64,000 nt of DNA from Beta vulgaris subsp. vulgaris (GCF_026745355.1 NC_079208.1:23910494-23974493), one strand, 5' to 3'; shown: positions 1 to 11,285, counted from the stretch's first letter. A program made the numbers and translations. The notes: generated from the letters alone by a model not told the origin.

Positions 1-1240
1 ATCTAGTTTCGACATCAGTTCTCATTTTCTTAAGCCATTCTATGTGTTCCTTGCAAACCTTTAAGGCTTGTTCCGTTTGTTCACGTTTTTCACGTTCATC
101 TCTACATTCAAGAATTGCATCATAAAGAAGATCATATATTTCAGTCCTAGTTTTACCATCTAGTTCTGACTCAAGTCCATGTTGACTTACCTCAATTTTT
201 CTTCATCTTCTTTTTCGTCATGTTTGCCATAGGCAAAGGTTTGCTGTTTCTTCAGTTGGTTGTTCCTCTTCTCTTCCGTCTCTGAATCTCCCCAAGCTAT
301 CATAGCTTTGCGCACATTTGCCTTAGAGAAAGGTGCTTTTGATTCTTTGTTCCTTTCAGCAAGAGGAATTCTTTATGAAGTGATCTGTACTTCCACATTT
401 ATGACAAGCAGCTTTGTTAGAAAATTTCTTAGTTTTACCTTTGAAGTTTCCATTCTTCATGTTCCTGTACATCTTTCGAAATTTTCGAACCATGAGGGCT
501 GCTTCTTCTTCTTCAGAGTCCGAATCATCTTCATCATCTGCTTTGAGAGCAATTGATTTTGATTTGGAGCTTTCACCATATTCAGTATCAAGGTGAAGCT
601 CATGAGTCATAAGTGACCCTGCCAGCTGTTCTAAGTTGAACTTAGTGAAGTCTTTTGTTTCTTGAAGAGCTGTGACTTTAGCCATCCATCTGTCCTTAGG
701 AAGACTCCTAAGAACCTTTCGAACCTGTTCCTCAGATGAAATAAACTTTCCAAGAGAAGCCAACTCATTTATAATGTTAGTAAAACGAGTAAACATGTCT
801 CGGATGCTTTCTTTGGATTTCATGCAGAACAGTTCATATTGATTCATAAGTAAATCAATTTTCGATCTTTTAACTTCATTAGTTCCTTCGTGGGTTACTT
901 CTAGTAAATCCCATATTTGCTTTGCGGATTTGCATCCCATGATCCTATTATGTTCATGGGGTCCAAGTCCACAATGCAATAGTTTAATAGCCATGGCATT
1001 TACTTCCATTTTTTCAAAATCAGATTTATCATAATCAGAGAGGGGTTTAAGAGTTACCTCATTTTTGTCATTTGTAGTTGTGACTTCGAAATCACCAACT
1101 TCAATGACTCTCCATACCTGATAGTTTTCAGCCTTGATGAATATCTCCATGCGGTTCTTCCAATAGTTGTAGTACTTCCCATTGAACATAGGAGGCCTTT
1201 GAGTGGAATAACCTTCTTCAAGTTTCTCGGTGGTATTCAT
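1..1240 (-). pseudogene. gag: Copia Gag (UBN2-type capsid plus CCHC knuckle), frameshifted
   Basis: The frame starts with ATG at 1240, 52 bases after the PBS, and runs 294 codons. The N-terminal 200 residues show the retrotransposon Gag/UBN2 pattern: MFNGKYYNYW near residue 18, then the GLGPHEHNRIMG and ELASLGKFISSEEQV segments. An acidic Ser/Glu/Asp stretch at about 235-250 is followed by a zinc knuckle CHKCGSTDHF near residue 280. The frame breaks inside the knuckle (about 370-380), losing the last Cys. Gag-like sequence with KANVRKAM and GDSETEE continues in another frame to about base 250, then decays further to the left edge. Gag normally forms the cytoplasmic particle that packages element RNA. 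The full-length relative in this window is the frame at 58027-59742. Confidence 0.85.
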
Positions 1241-1291
1241 TGTTCCTTGGATCTTTTCCTCAATAGGGTTTCCTATCTTACGTGAGTTCTA

Positions 1292-1303
1292 GCTCTGATA
1301 CCA
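1292..1303 (-). other. Primer-binding site (initiator tRNA-Met)
   Basis: Minus-strand TGGTATCAGAGC, complementary to the 3' end of plant initiator tRNA-Met, lies two bases from the LTR edge. It fixes element orientation and the 5' LTR boundary. Confidence 0.85.
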
Positions 1304-1305
1304 AT

Positions 1306-2658
1306 TGTTATTTCCTAGGAACACTACAAGAGGGGGGGTGAATTGTAGGTGTAGAAATAAACGTAACTTTTTGCGGAAATTAAAACTTAAACGAATAAAC
1401 AAGCTAAAGGAACACAAGGGATTTTTACGAGGAAAAACTTCTTGGGCCCAACAAGAAGAAACAACCTCGACCACTAGGGATTTTAAACTCAACACTTTCA
1501 CTAATTAGGCCAAACAACTCTGTTACAACCTAATTCTAACTCGAGCCTACTTGAGTTCCTAAACTCAAGTTCCTGAACCACTGTTCCCTTAACAGCAGTT
1601 CCTCTCAACTTCACTCGAAGTTTTCTCACACATACAAGCTTCACTCAAAGCCTTTCTCTTACAGAACTTCACTCAAAGTTCCCTTACCCCAAAAACCAAA
1701 ATACAATTGATCGAAATAAGCTTAGTGGAATTAGAGTAAGAAGGCAAAGAACAAATGGCTATTATGAGAGAATGAAGGCACTGACACTTAATAAGTTAAA
1801 CTCACTTAATTACTTAGTCAGACACACTTTGGAACTTATCTAGACTTCTATATTTATAGTGTAATCATGAAGAACGTGGGATTAATGTTGAGTACACGTT
1901 TTAATCCATTTACCCATGATGTTCCTTCCCCTAAGGAACACGTTTACATCATGTCCCATGATCCCATGAACTATAAATGAACGTGGATAAAATGCAGCCA
2001 TTACTCCTAAATAATAGGAGTTCCTTCACATTATCCGAAAATCAGTTTTTATAAACTCTTTTTATCTTTAAATCTGAATTTCTAACTTTAAGAAAATAAT
2101 ATCTTTGAAATAAAATCTTTCTAACAACCGGATATTTATTTTCTTATTTTCCGAAAAATAATATCTTTTCAAAACAGATTTTCTTTTTAAAACTGATTTT
2201 ATCATTTGAAATTAGAAATGACTAATTTCCTATAATCTAGGCATGACTTATCCATTATCTTTTAACACGTTACACGCCTAAGTCTAGTTCCTTATATTAG
2301 TTCAGTTCCTTTAACATATTTACTAAGTGCCACAGAGTTTGTTCCTTACAGAGGAACAAACGCTTCATTCTCAAATATTCTGCCACAGTTCCTTACCATT
2401 CTTTCTTTGTTCCTTTACATTGGAACTAGAAAATAAAACGCCTAGCTTCTATTATTCTTGATCCAATGCTTGCTCCAGTATCAACATAGAAACTTCTTTA
2501 CTTAGCCTTTGAAATCCTCTCTTGACTTCTTCATTGACTTTGTATTCTCCCAGTTCCTTGCATTGATACCTTAGACACCATACACTTAAATAATTCATTA
2601 GTTCACTACTTAGTTTGTTCCTTTGTTTCTTTGTCATTATCAAAACTAGGGTTCAACA
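1306..2658 (-). repeat. 5' LTR of copia element A
   Basis: It begins on the minus strand with TGTTGAACCCTAG at 2658 and ends GAAATAACA at 1306, next to the PBS. Near the inner end it holds the conserved hairpin ACTACAA...TTGTAG(G) around a G run (1323-1348), shared with the four other SIRE-like LTRs here. The U3 part differs from the LTRs at 17831 and 38594, so A belongs to a related but distinct subfamily. Confidence 0.85.
1851..1858 (-). promoter_or_regulatory. TATA box of the element A LTR
   Basis: TATAAATA on the minus strand within the LTR, upstream (in element sense) of the R/U5 region that leads to the PBS. It is the only well-formed TATA motif noted in this LTR. Assigned from motif and position only. 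Confidence 0.45.
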
Positions 2659-2983
2659 AATTTGCACCGGGAGATTTAGTGTGCATACATTTGAGAAAGG
2701 AATGTTTCCCTTCCTAGAGGCGTTCTAAGTTGAGTCCTAGGTCAGATGGACCATTCAAGGTGGTTGAAAAAATCAATCCTAATGCATATAAGATCGAGCT
2801 TTCGAGAGATTATGGAGTTTCAGCAATTTTTAATGTCTTAGATTTTAGTCCATTCCAAGAGGATTTTGGTGCAATTCCAAGTTTAAGGGAAAACTCTTCT
2901 CAACAAGGGAGGATGATGGTGACACAGCCCCATCATTGCACATCAACAAAGCCAATTCTCTTGTTAGTTTAGTGCAAGTATAA
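2659..2983 (+). pseudogene. pol: Gypsy integrase C-terminal fragment
   Basis: Translation shows the integrase C-terminal module: PRSDGPFKVVEKINPNAYKI, then a DYGVSAIFNV segment and a DFSPFQED motif. These match the minus-strand segment at 6892-7233 position by position. The start of the module is lost at the copia insertion. A one-base loss near 2910 shifts the frame. In the shifted frame the protein continues as DDGDTAPSLHINKAN and ends at a TAA at 2981-2983, about 23 codons into the LTR. This tail reading into the LTR is typical of group-A centromeric chromoviruses; that assignment is an inference. Confidence 0.75.
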
Positions 2984-3941
2984 CTTAGTGTGTCAAGTGT
3001 ATTTCCTTTATTTCCTTTGTTGTTTAGGTTAGTTTACTTCTTATGAGTTTACGTCAATTAATACTTGTATTAGTTTGTTTTGAGTTGTATTTCAATTCCC
3101 TAAAAACACTAAGTATCATAGTGTTGTTATGATTCTAAGTAGAGTTATAGTTTGTTATGAGTCCTAGTGTGAGCATGTCTCTTATGCGTGCAATTTTAAG
3201 TCAAGTTGTAAGAGTCCTAGCACTACTAGATCATGTAAGGAGTGGATGGACGTGAGGAGTGCTCAAGCTGAAGTAGCTGCAAGCATCATGGACACAATCA
3301 AAGGACGCGCCACAATTATAGGAACTACTTCCGTTCTTTGTGCGCTTAACTTATCTAGTTGTTGCAAAGCATGGCCAAGTAAGCTAGTACACTGCCACAC
3401 AAGCTGAGCTAGTTCCTCAAAGCAAGGGAAGTTGGCGTGTGCATTGGGTGCATGATTCAAAGCATCATTTTCATGACATCCATGATCAACCGAATATGGA
3501 GAAGTGCTTCAACCATTATCATCCATGTTCAGTCATCTTCGACATTTAGTGGACTTAGTGCATTTTAATTTCATCAATTTTAATTTAAGAAAATCACAAA
3601 ATTAGGACATAAACTCTTGTATAAATACTTATGATTATCAATGAGAAGAACACACAAGTTTATGCCTAAAAACAACCGAGTTTAATCTCATTTCTTGAAT
3701 TATTCTTGTTTCTTAGATTTGGAAACTTAGAGTGATTTGCCTATGCTTGATTGGTCTTAGCTAGACAAATTTGTGATCTTAGGAACTTTAATTAACTAAG
3801 GTGGTGTAAGTGTATCATTATGAGATTAAAGCTAGCTACATTATCATCAAACACCTAGTTCGAAATTCATTGTTTCTCTAGTGTTTGTCTTTGATCGAAA
3901 TTAAGCTTGTATACTTCGAGTGTTGCTCCTAGTCTACAACA
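2914..3941 (+). repeat. Probable 3' LTR of the gypsy fragment
   Basis: It starts TGATGGTG directly after a purine-rich tract (AAGGGAGGA) and ends ...CTACAACA. A TATAAATA motif near 3631 and a region rich in ATCAATGAGAAG and A-runs follow the promoter/R layout seen in plant gypsy LTRs. There is no partner LTR in the window, so the end is uncertain by tens of bases. Confidence 0.5.
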
Positions 3942-5450
3942 GGGTGGCAGGGGAAAAAGAAGGAGGAGGGAGAACTGAAGGAAAGCGGAGGAAGAAGATA
4001 GGAATTTTTTTTTTGGCAAGTTTACCTGCTACAGCAGGTTTCTAACCTGATGGGACTAGTAATTCAGATAAGTTCATGTCCAATAAGGTAAAACGAATGC
4101 ACCTTGGTCGGTTTGATTTGTTAGAAATATAACCCCATCTCACCTCCTCCCTCGTTATTCTTACCTCAACTAACCCCAAAACCCCCAAATGTCATCTTAC
4201 TCTCTCTCCCGAGAAACTCAAGCTCTCTCCTGTTCCTTGTGTTGCTGCTTGCCAGCCACCCCTACCAGTGCTGTTGCGGTGGCTCCACCCCCTTGAAGCT
4301 CGCATCTTCTCTCTCCCCTTGGCGAAGGTGTGTTGTCTGCGGTTTGCTCGCGCTCCCTGTCTCTTCCTCCCTTCATACTGTTGTGTGTGCAACGCTATTG
4401 TCCTTGGCTATTATCGCTCCTGTTATTATCGGTGATGTTGATGCTGATGGATCATGCTCTTCGCACGCGACCCTGCTCTTGAGATCAAGTAAATGGAATC
4501 CTAATGCCTAATGCAAGCACCACCAAGGGAATGGACACCCAACATCTGTGTGTTGGGCCTTAAGGAAAACTCTACAAGACATGGTTGATAGTGGCAGACT
4601 CCCGATTTCGCCGATTGCAAAAGTCAGCAACAACAACAACTCCTTGGGCATCATGTTAACTGTGCAAGAGGCTTAGTCATTTTGCTAGTTTTATAGGTTG
4701 AGTTAGAGAGTCCCTCCCCTAGCTCCTTCATTTCCTTTCCTATCAAGTCTATGTCATTTAGGATTTTTATTTCTAATAAGCCTTGTTCATTTGTTTTCAA
4801 TTAAAAAAGTAATCGCATTTTCATTTTCATTCGCCTTGCATCATTTTATTTATGCTTCTCATTCAATAATAAAAGTTAAATCACCTAACGAACTTGACTA
4901 ACAATAATAATAAAAAAGAGAAAAATGAAAAAAAAATGGACATATTTTGGATTAAGAGTTGTTCCCCCTCTTCCGTCCATCATCCATAAACCATCATATC
5001 CCTTTGATGTTAAAGCTCCACAAATATCCTTCAAACCTTTCACTACCCTAAACCAATAGCTTATGTGCAAGTCTTACCACATCAAAATGCATCAATACTA
5101 GGCAAAACCAAAAAAAAAGTGACAAAGATCAAAGTGCGAAAAAATATAAAGCAAAAGAAAAAGCACAAGACAAAAAAAAAAAGGAAACTGCCAAAGGACA
5201 ATAAATAAATAAAAAAAAAAAAAACAAGCGAGCAGGGGCTTGCACACAAGTTCTTCCCTTCATTCAAATCCTTCAATCCACAAACTTTAACCATGTAATC
5301 CAAATCCATGAACCTACATTCGCCCAACCAATTTAACCTTCATCTAGACTTCAAGCCTTCAACCTTTCAACTTTTTATCAACCCTAAATCCTTCAAGTAT
5401 GTCCAAGCCCACTAGGTCGAAAACCCTAATGGACGGCTTAGGCGAAAGTT
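3942..5450. other. Unassigned intergenic DNA with a short coding-like tail
   Basis: No complete gene is seen. The stretch at 4140-4500 is CT-rich and looks like a 5' leader or captured transcript. A coding-like tail at about 4570-4674 (+) ends SNNNNSLGIMLTVQEA and a TAG stop, but no upstream exon could be joined to it. 5105-5235 is A-rich on the plus strand. No terminal repeats were found. Confidence 0.3.
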
Positions 5451-6467
5451 GGGGCACAAAAAAATAACAAAAAGAATATTAAATCAAATTGGGAACTACG
5501 AATGGTCTGATTCCACGAGGATATATAGTAATCCTTATCTCGAGGTCCGACCGCTTCAATAAAATAAAATTAGTCAAGGTCTAATAATTTGACTTTCTGG
5601 AGTTCAGGAGCATAATCTCTTTCAAGATCCCGACATAAACTCGAGTCTGAACCTAGCCTCATTAAAACCTTTTCCCACCTACATTCATTTAAGTCACAAA
5701 TTTAAACCTTTTTATTTTTCAATCCAAACTCGCCATTTCCTCGAAGGACTCTTAGACAATTCCATAATTTCTGGCGACATTTAAGTTTGCCTATATCAAC
5801 TTCCCAAATAAGAATCCACAGCGATAACTTTCATTCTTCAAGACAGATCAACTAGATTACAATATCTTATCAAGTATATGATAAATTCAGGACAAGCTTT
5901 CCCACAGTGGGGGCTTCCTATGTGTGGTGCTTCCTCCAATTCCAATTAAACTCCGGAAGAGTTGTAATCCGTGGACCTCATTTTTGGATCCCGATTATTT
6001 AAAAAAACAGTTTCCGAAAAATGTTCTATGTATTTCTGATCATCCTATCCACACATATCAAGATCTTCTAACCTTGCAAAACCCTAACCTTGCATTTCAT
6101 ACATTCTAGTCTTGCATAACCTTGACCTTGCATGACATATCATTTATTTGACTTTGCATAACCTTAATCCCTTCATTGCGTCTCATGTACCCTTACAGAG
6201 TCTAAGTTTGCATCTATCTACCAACATCTTCTTCTACAGGTAATCATATTCCTTGTAGTTAGTGTCCATCATACTAACTTTGTTTTGTAGAGTGCAACAT
6301 ATATAGATCAGTTATAGACTGCAGAGCGTTTAGAATTATTATCCGTCCCGACACCGTATACTTTGACTTTTAGTTTCTTGAACCTCAATGAAAGTGGGGG
6401 TTTCTAAAGACACATAATTGTGTCTCCCCATTTAAGCATCCGATGATGAAACATACTGTGGTCTTTA
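5451..6467. other. Unassigned repeat-like DNA left of the gypsy insertion
   Basis: No open frame is supported. The sequence around 5485-5555 (an AATGGTCTGATTCCACGAGG motif) resembles non-coding parts of large plant gypsy (Tat/Ogre-type) elements, from memory only. Since the gypsy element at 6468-11906 carries a target duplication, this DNA was once continuous with 11912 onward, and the two may be one older element. Confidence 0.3.
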
Positions 6468-7054
6468 TGATGTGTAACTTAATTTCGATCACCACACTAC
6501 ACGAAATAAGTTGGGGTTTTATAAATTTAAGGACTTGGAATACTCACAAGTTATTAAATTTATTGGCTTTAGATTAAGTTGGAACACTCACAACTTGAAA
6601 CTAAAGGTTGTTTATGGCTTTATGAGAACACTCAATCACAAAACATAAACTAGTAATTAACACTCACAAGTCGCAAATAACAATATACCTTAATCTTCGT
6701 CTGCCTTTTATTGATATGAACGTGCTCTTTATATAGAGTACACTTCTCCTAATTCAACTATGATTAGCTACTTCTATCTACTAGAAAAACATAATCCTAC
6801 TCTACTTTGGTTTAGAACATAAAATATAAACTCATCCTATAATTATTATTATTCCTATTCCTAATAGAACTTTGATAAATAATCCCCATGCTCATGCTAT
6901 GACGGTGCTTCCAGTAGTTACGCACGAAATGCAACATCGACCTTGCTCCATTCCTGGCCCATGGATTCTAAACAATCCAGCCCCACGCACTTCCTCGTCC
7001 TGCTGGCACAACATTAGTTCTTTTTCTTCGAAGCTTAAATTTGCTTCCTGATCA
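6468..7054 (-). repeat. 3' LTR of the gypsy element
   Basis: 587 bp, beginning on the minus strand TGATCAGGAAGC right after the polypurine tract AAGAAAGGGGGGA and ending ACACATCA at 6468. The first ~160 bases on the minus strand are also coding: the integrase frame reads into it until the stop at 6892. It differs from the 5' LTR at about four positions and one C-run indel. Confidence 0.92.
6727..6735 (-). promoter_or_regulatory. TATA box in the gypsy LTR
   Basis: TATATAAAG on the minus strand lies roughly in the middle of the LTR, where the U3/R boundary is expected. The same motif occurs in the 5' LTR near 11580, which is the copy that would drive element transcription. Confidence 0.5.
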
Positions 7055-7260
7055 TCCCCCCTTTCTTCAAAAGGAATTGACCTCAATTCTTGTATTTGCG
7101 TGTCATCTAAGTAAGGACTCAAATCCCCCACATTGAAGGTGTTAGACACGCCATAGTCAGCACTAATGTCGAGCTTATATGCATTGTCTCCTATTTTTTC
7201 CACAATGCGAAAAGGTCCATCAGCCCTCGGCATTAACTTATGCTTACGCTGATTTGGAAA
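6892..7260 (-). pseudogene. pol: Gypsy integrase C-terminal domain running into the LTR
   Basis: This segment follows an in-frame TGA (at about 7258-7260) and continues the integrase frame with FPNQRKHKLMPRADGPFR, then NAYKLDISADYGVSNTFNV and a DLSPY motif. It enters the 3' LTR at residue position of GDDQEA and ends 54 codons later. There is no clear chromodomain. The tail within the LTR matches the location of the CR motif of CRM elements. The TGA replaces what relatives encode as Arg (CGA to TGA), consistent with deamination of a methylated CpG. The integrase C-terminal region guides target choice. Confidence 0.82.
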
Positions 7261-8988
7261 TCATTCTTTGCGTAGGTGAACCCAAACTAAATCACCCTTC
7301 TCGAAGAGTCGTGGTTTTCGTCCCTTGTTGGCGTGTTGCTTATACATGTTATTCACCTGTTCAATGCGCTTCTTCACTTGCTTGTGGAGCTTTACCATTG
7401 TCTCAGCATGTTTCTTGGCATCATCATGAATATACTCGGTTTTCGGGAAAGTAATTAAATCAATAGGAACGTATGGATTAACGCCATACACAACCGCAAA
7501 AGGAGAGGTTTGAGTTGCATAGGTTGGAGTCCTGTTATAAGCGAACTCGGCGTGACACAACTTGACATCCCAGTCTTTACCTGTCTTGTTCACTAAGCCT
7601 CGAAGTAAAGACCCTATTGTACGATTTGTTACCTCCGTTTGCCCGTCAGTTTGAGGGTGGTGTGATGTACTAAACAATAGCTTGGTACCTACTAACTTCC
7701 ACAATCCCTTCCAAAAATAACTTAGAAACTTACTATCCCGATCCGACACAATAGTCCTAGGTACATGTAGACGCACAATCTCGCAAAAATAAAGATTAGC
7801 TACTCCAATTGCATCCTCGGTTTTGTGACATGCCACAAAATGTGCCATTTTGGAGAAACGATCAACCACCACCATGATTGAATCTTTACCTCTTTGTGTC
7901 CTAGGTAAAGCCACAATGAAATCCATGCTAACGTCTTCCCAAGGTCGTTCCGGAACCGGTAGTGGTGTATAAAGACCCTTGTGAAAAATACTCTTAGCCC
8001 TTTGACATGTCCCACAACGTGCTAATACGGCTCGCACATCTCCATGCATTTTTGGCCAGTAGAAATGCTCATGTAATAATTCAATAGTCTTATTAATGCC
8101 AAAATGCCCTGCCAATCCTCCCCCATGTGCCTCGCGAATGAGTAGCTCTCGTATGTTACACTTAGGAACACATAATTTATTTCCTTTAAATAGGAACCCG
8201 TCGACCAGGTTGAATTGATTGGCGATTTCATGCTGGCACTCATTATAAGACGTGCTAAAGTCCGAGTCCCCTTCATAATATTCCTTTAGAATCTCAAACC
8301 CCAACACCTTCGAATTCACCATGGCTACTAAGCTGTGTTTGCGTGAAAGTGCATCCGCGACAATATTAGTTTTACCTGCTTTATACTTGGCCACGAAATT
8401 AAAGGTTTGTAGAAATTCTACCCATTTCGCGTGTCGGGAATTCAGTTTTTGTTGGCTGTTGATATGCCGCAAGGAGTCATGATCCGAATGCAATACGAAA
8501 GCCTGTGGTTTAAGATAATGACTCCAATGATCTAGGGCTCGAACCATGGCATAAAATTCCTTGTCGTACGTCGAATAGTTCAACTTGCCACCATTTAATT
8601 TTTCACTGAAATAGGAGATTGGTTTACCTCCTTGCGTTAGAACTGCGCCAATTCCTGTCCCACTCGCGTCACATTCCACCTCAAAAGGCTTTGTGAAGTC
8701 AGGTAATGCTAATATGGGAGTGTTGCACATTTTCTCCTTCATCAACTCGAAGACTCGTTGTGCTTGTTGCGTCCACATAAATTTTCCTTGCTTCGTACAC
8801 TCCGTAATAGGACTCATAATGGTGCTAAAATTTTTTATAAACCGCCTATAGAATGATGCCAACCCATGAAACGAACGTGCCTGTGTAACCGTGGTTGGTA
8901 CGGGCCATGAGGCTATTGCTTCCACCTTTTTTGGGTCCACTTTGATACCTTCATGCATGACAATATATCCGAGAAATCCAATTTCCGG
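7261..8988 (-). pseudogene. pol: Gypsy RT end, RNase H and integrase core
   Basis: One frame of about 575 codons covers the last RT motif (EIGFLGYIV), RNase H (FEVECDASGTGIGAVL with a catalytic Asp, a YSTYDKEFYAMV region, and a LHSDHDSLRHI segment) and integrase. Integrase has the zinc-binding H-H-C-C end (HGGGLAGHFG...CGTCQRAK), the first catalytic Asp in SMDFIVALPR, the second in IVSDRDSKF and the Glu within GQTEVTNRTI. It is separated from the upstream RT frame by an in-frame TAG at 8989-8991 and from its own C-terminus by the TGA near 7258. Read without those stops the domains are intact. The TAG most simply derives from CAG. Confidence 0.9.
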
Positions 8989-9788
8989 CTACATAAAATC
9001 ACACTTCTCTAGTTTAGCGTACAGCTTCTGTTTTTGGAGTGCCTCAAATACTTGTCGGAGATGGTCCATATGCACATCCTCGTCCCGACTGTATACCAGA
9101 ATATCATCCAAGTATACCACCACAAATTTACCAATGAAAGGACGAAATACTTCATTCATTAACCGCATGAATGTGCTAGGGGCGTTTGTTAACCCAAACG
9201 GCATCACCAGCCACTCGTACAAGCCATGCTTCGTTTTGAATGCGGTCTTCCATTCATCTCCTTCTCTCATGCGAATCTGATGGTAACCACTGCGGAGGTC
9301 AATTTTCGAGAATAGTTTTGAACCACTTAACTCATCTAATAAGTCATCCAATCGGGGAATAGGAAACCTGTATTTGATGGTGATATTATTGACCGCCCTA
9401 CTATCAATACACATGCGCCACGTCCCGTCCTTCTTAGGTACCAATAATGTAGGTACCGCGCATGGACTCATACTTTCTTGAACGTATCCTCGCGCCATCA
9501 ATTCATCAATCTGCCGTTGCATCTCCTTTGTTTCTTCTGGATTACATCGGTATGGTGGTTTGTTGGGTATAGGTGCTCCTGGTATCAAATCTATTTGATG
9601 TTCAATCCCCCTGATTGGTGGTAATCCTTGCGGTAAATCGTCGGGAAACACATCCTGAAATTCCTGCAATAATTCCCTCAACTTACGATTTGTAATGCCC
9701 TCGGATGGTTTTACTTCCTTAGCAATGAGAACATATGCTAGTTGATTATGCTGGAACTCTTTCTCAAATTGCTTCCTGTTTGCATACA
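8989..9788 (-). pseudogene. pol: Gypsy reverse transcriptase
   Basis: The frame shows the RT fingers and palm: [65 protein letters not shown] and [11 protein letters not shown]. The catalytic motif is [11 protein letters not shown], so the YxDD core is present. It ends at an in-frame TAG within CDFM*PEIGFLG. The start overlaps the protease frame's stop (TAATG at 9791-9787). This probably marks a one-base indel rather than a designed overlap, since plant elements of this type normally encode one polyprotein. Confidence 0.9.
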
Positions 9789-10225
9789 TTACTTGCTTGC
9801 TCTCCTTTGGGGCATTCTTTTTGTGACTTTAATGTCGCTAGGATTTAACGGGAGTAAGATCCTTGTCTTTCCATCGTGTGTGACCTTGTAAGTGTTAGCC
9901 TCCCCATCGTGAATTGTCTTTCGGTCAAACTGCCACGGTCGGCCAAGTAATATGTCACAGGCGTCCATAGGTACGATGTCGCATAGAACTTTGTCTTGGT
10001 GTTTACCAATTGTGAAGCTGACCAACGCTTGTTTCCTCACCGATACTTCGTTGTCCTCATCCAACCACTTAAGCTTGTAGGGTTCGGATGTCTGGTAGTG
10101 GCCAATTGGAGTTTGTTAACAAGGTTCGCAGCCACTACGTTGGCGCAACTTCCCCCATCCACGATTAATTTGCAGGTGGATTTACTTACTTTACACCGAG
10201 TGTGGAAGATAGTTTCGCTTGCGTC
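9789..10225 (-). pseudogene. pol: Gypsy aspartic protease
   Basis: The protease-type segment begins IFHTRCKV and contains LIVDGGSCANVVA, the DGGS variant of the retropepsin active site usual in plant gypsy elements. It is followed by GKHQDKVLCDIVPMDACDIL and LLGRPWQFD. The Gag frame upstream shifts into this one near 10225 (one-base indel in DETQ...). The frame ends at a TAA at 9789-9791 after another shift before RT. Its role would be cleavage of the Gag-Pol polyprotein. Confidence 0.85.
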
Positions 10226-11285
10226 TCGTCCACTGACTTTGAATGCAACACCCTTCGTAGGACCAAGTTATTGTGCTCCCCCTCTTCCTCCTCGTCACTA
10301 CTTTCGGGCCTACACTCCTGATCACTATCCGCATCATTCTTACCATCGTCTCTGAAGCTTTCAATTTCGCGCACATCCCTTAATGTCAAGACACGAGATG
10401 TTGGACACTCTCGCTTGTAATGCCCATACCCTTTGCATTTAAAACACTGTACCTTGGGCGTGCCATCCGCCAAGGTGGCTTCCTGCTTCCCTTTGTCTTT
10501 CTCCGTAGTGGCAGGTGTCTTACCCTCGCCTTTGCTCGTGCCCATGGTCACTGGTGGTGGTACTTGCCTGGCTGGCGCAGAGAACGCCTTTGGATAGGTC
10601 TTATATGTACCCCTTTTGTTTTGCGACTCTCCCATCGTGGCGAGTTTGCATAGTTCATGAAAGGAGAGGATAGGTTGCAGCTCAACTTTGTCACGAATGT
10701 CACCATTTAATCCCCCTAGGAACCGAGCTATAGTCTGCTCTTCTCTCTCTTCAATGTCGCATAAGATTGACATTTTTCGAACTCCTCGACATATTGCGCG
10801 ATGGTTTTGGTGCCCTGCTTCAAGGTCGCGAGTTGTACGTATAGGGACTGCTGATAATTATGTGGTACGAACCTCTGTCGTAGTACCTTTTCTAATTTTT
10901 CCCATGTTTCGATTTTCTTCTTGCCTCCCTTATCGCGCTGTTTCTTTAAATTGGTGTACCACAGGGCTGCATACTTGGTTAGTTTTGCCACTGCGATCTT
11001 GAACTGCTTCTCGGTACTGGTTCCCTTATATTCGAAGAACCGTTCTAATGCCGACTCCCATTCAAGATAGACTTCGGGGTTTCCTTGGCCATCGTACTCA
11101 GTTACTTCGAATCGAAGTCCCCGATCGTCATCCGTTTTGTCATTCTTGTTGCCTTTGGACTCGTTGTTAATGACCTTGAGTGTTAGCTGCGTAACCATCT
11201 CTTGCAATGCTGCTGTTTGTTGTATTAGGGCCTCAATCATTGGGTCTCGTTGAATGAGCTGATTATTGTCGTTGTTATCTCCCAT
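10186..11285 (-). pseudogene. gag: Gypsy Gag with one zinc knuckle, frameshifted
   Basis: The ATG at 11285 (MGDNNDNNQ) lies 26 bases inside the PBS side. The Gag capsid-type domain follows: EYDGQGNPEVYLEWESALER, a WYTNLKKQRD segment and VLRQRFVPHNYQ. At about 10765 the frame shifts: a five-A run appears one base short, so EEFEK runs into MSILCDIEEREE in the next frame. The second part keeps EQTIARFLGGLN, a Thr/Lys-rich linker, the knuckle CFKCKGYGHYKREC (CX2CX4HX4C) and an acidic stretch. It overlaps the protease in a different frame at its end. Confidence 0.87.

Larger units (their letters stand above)
1..2658 (-). mobile_element. SIRE-like Ty1/copia element A, 5' part (left end outside window)
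   Basis: Read on the minus strand the order is 5' LTR (2658 to 1306), primer-binding site (1303-1292), gag start (1240) and gag continuing to base 1. The LTR is long (1353 bp) and bounded by TGTT...AACA, and the PBS matches initiator tRNA-Met. The Gag type (UBN2-like domain plus CCHC knuckle), long LTR and relatives in this window that carry an envelope-like gene all point to the SIRE/Maximus lineage. It interrupts the gypsy sequence starting at 2659, so it is younger than that element. The expected 5-bp target copy (AATTT at 2659-2663) should recur outside the window. The lineage is inferred; the copia class is firm. Confidence 0.88.
2659..3941 (+). mobile_element. 3' end of a Ty3/gypsy element, cut by element A
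   Basis: The fragment holds the last part of integrase followed directly by an LTR-like region. Its left part should lie beyond copia element A, outside the window. Integrase C-terminal residues resemble the complete gypsy element at 6468-11906, and here too the coding frame appears to run past the polypurine tract into the LTR. The right boundary, ending CTACAACA at 3941, is a best guess because no second LTR is available for comparison. Confidence 0.7.
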
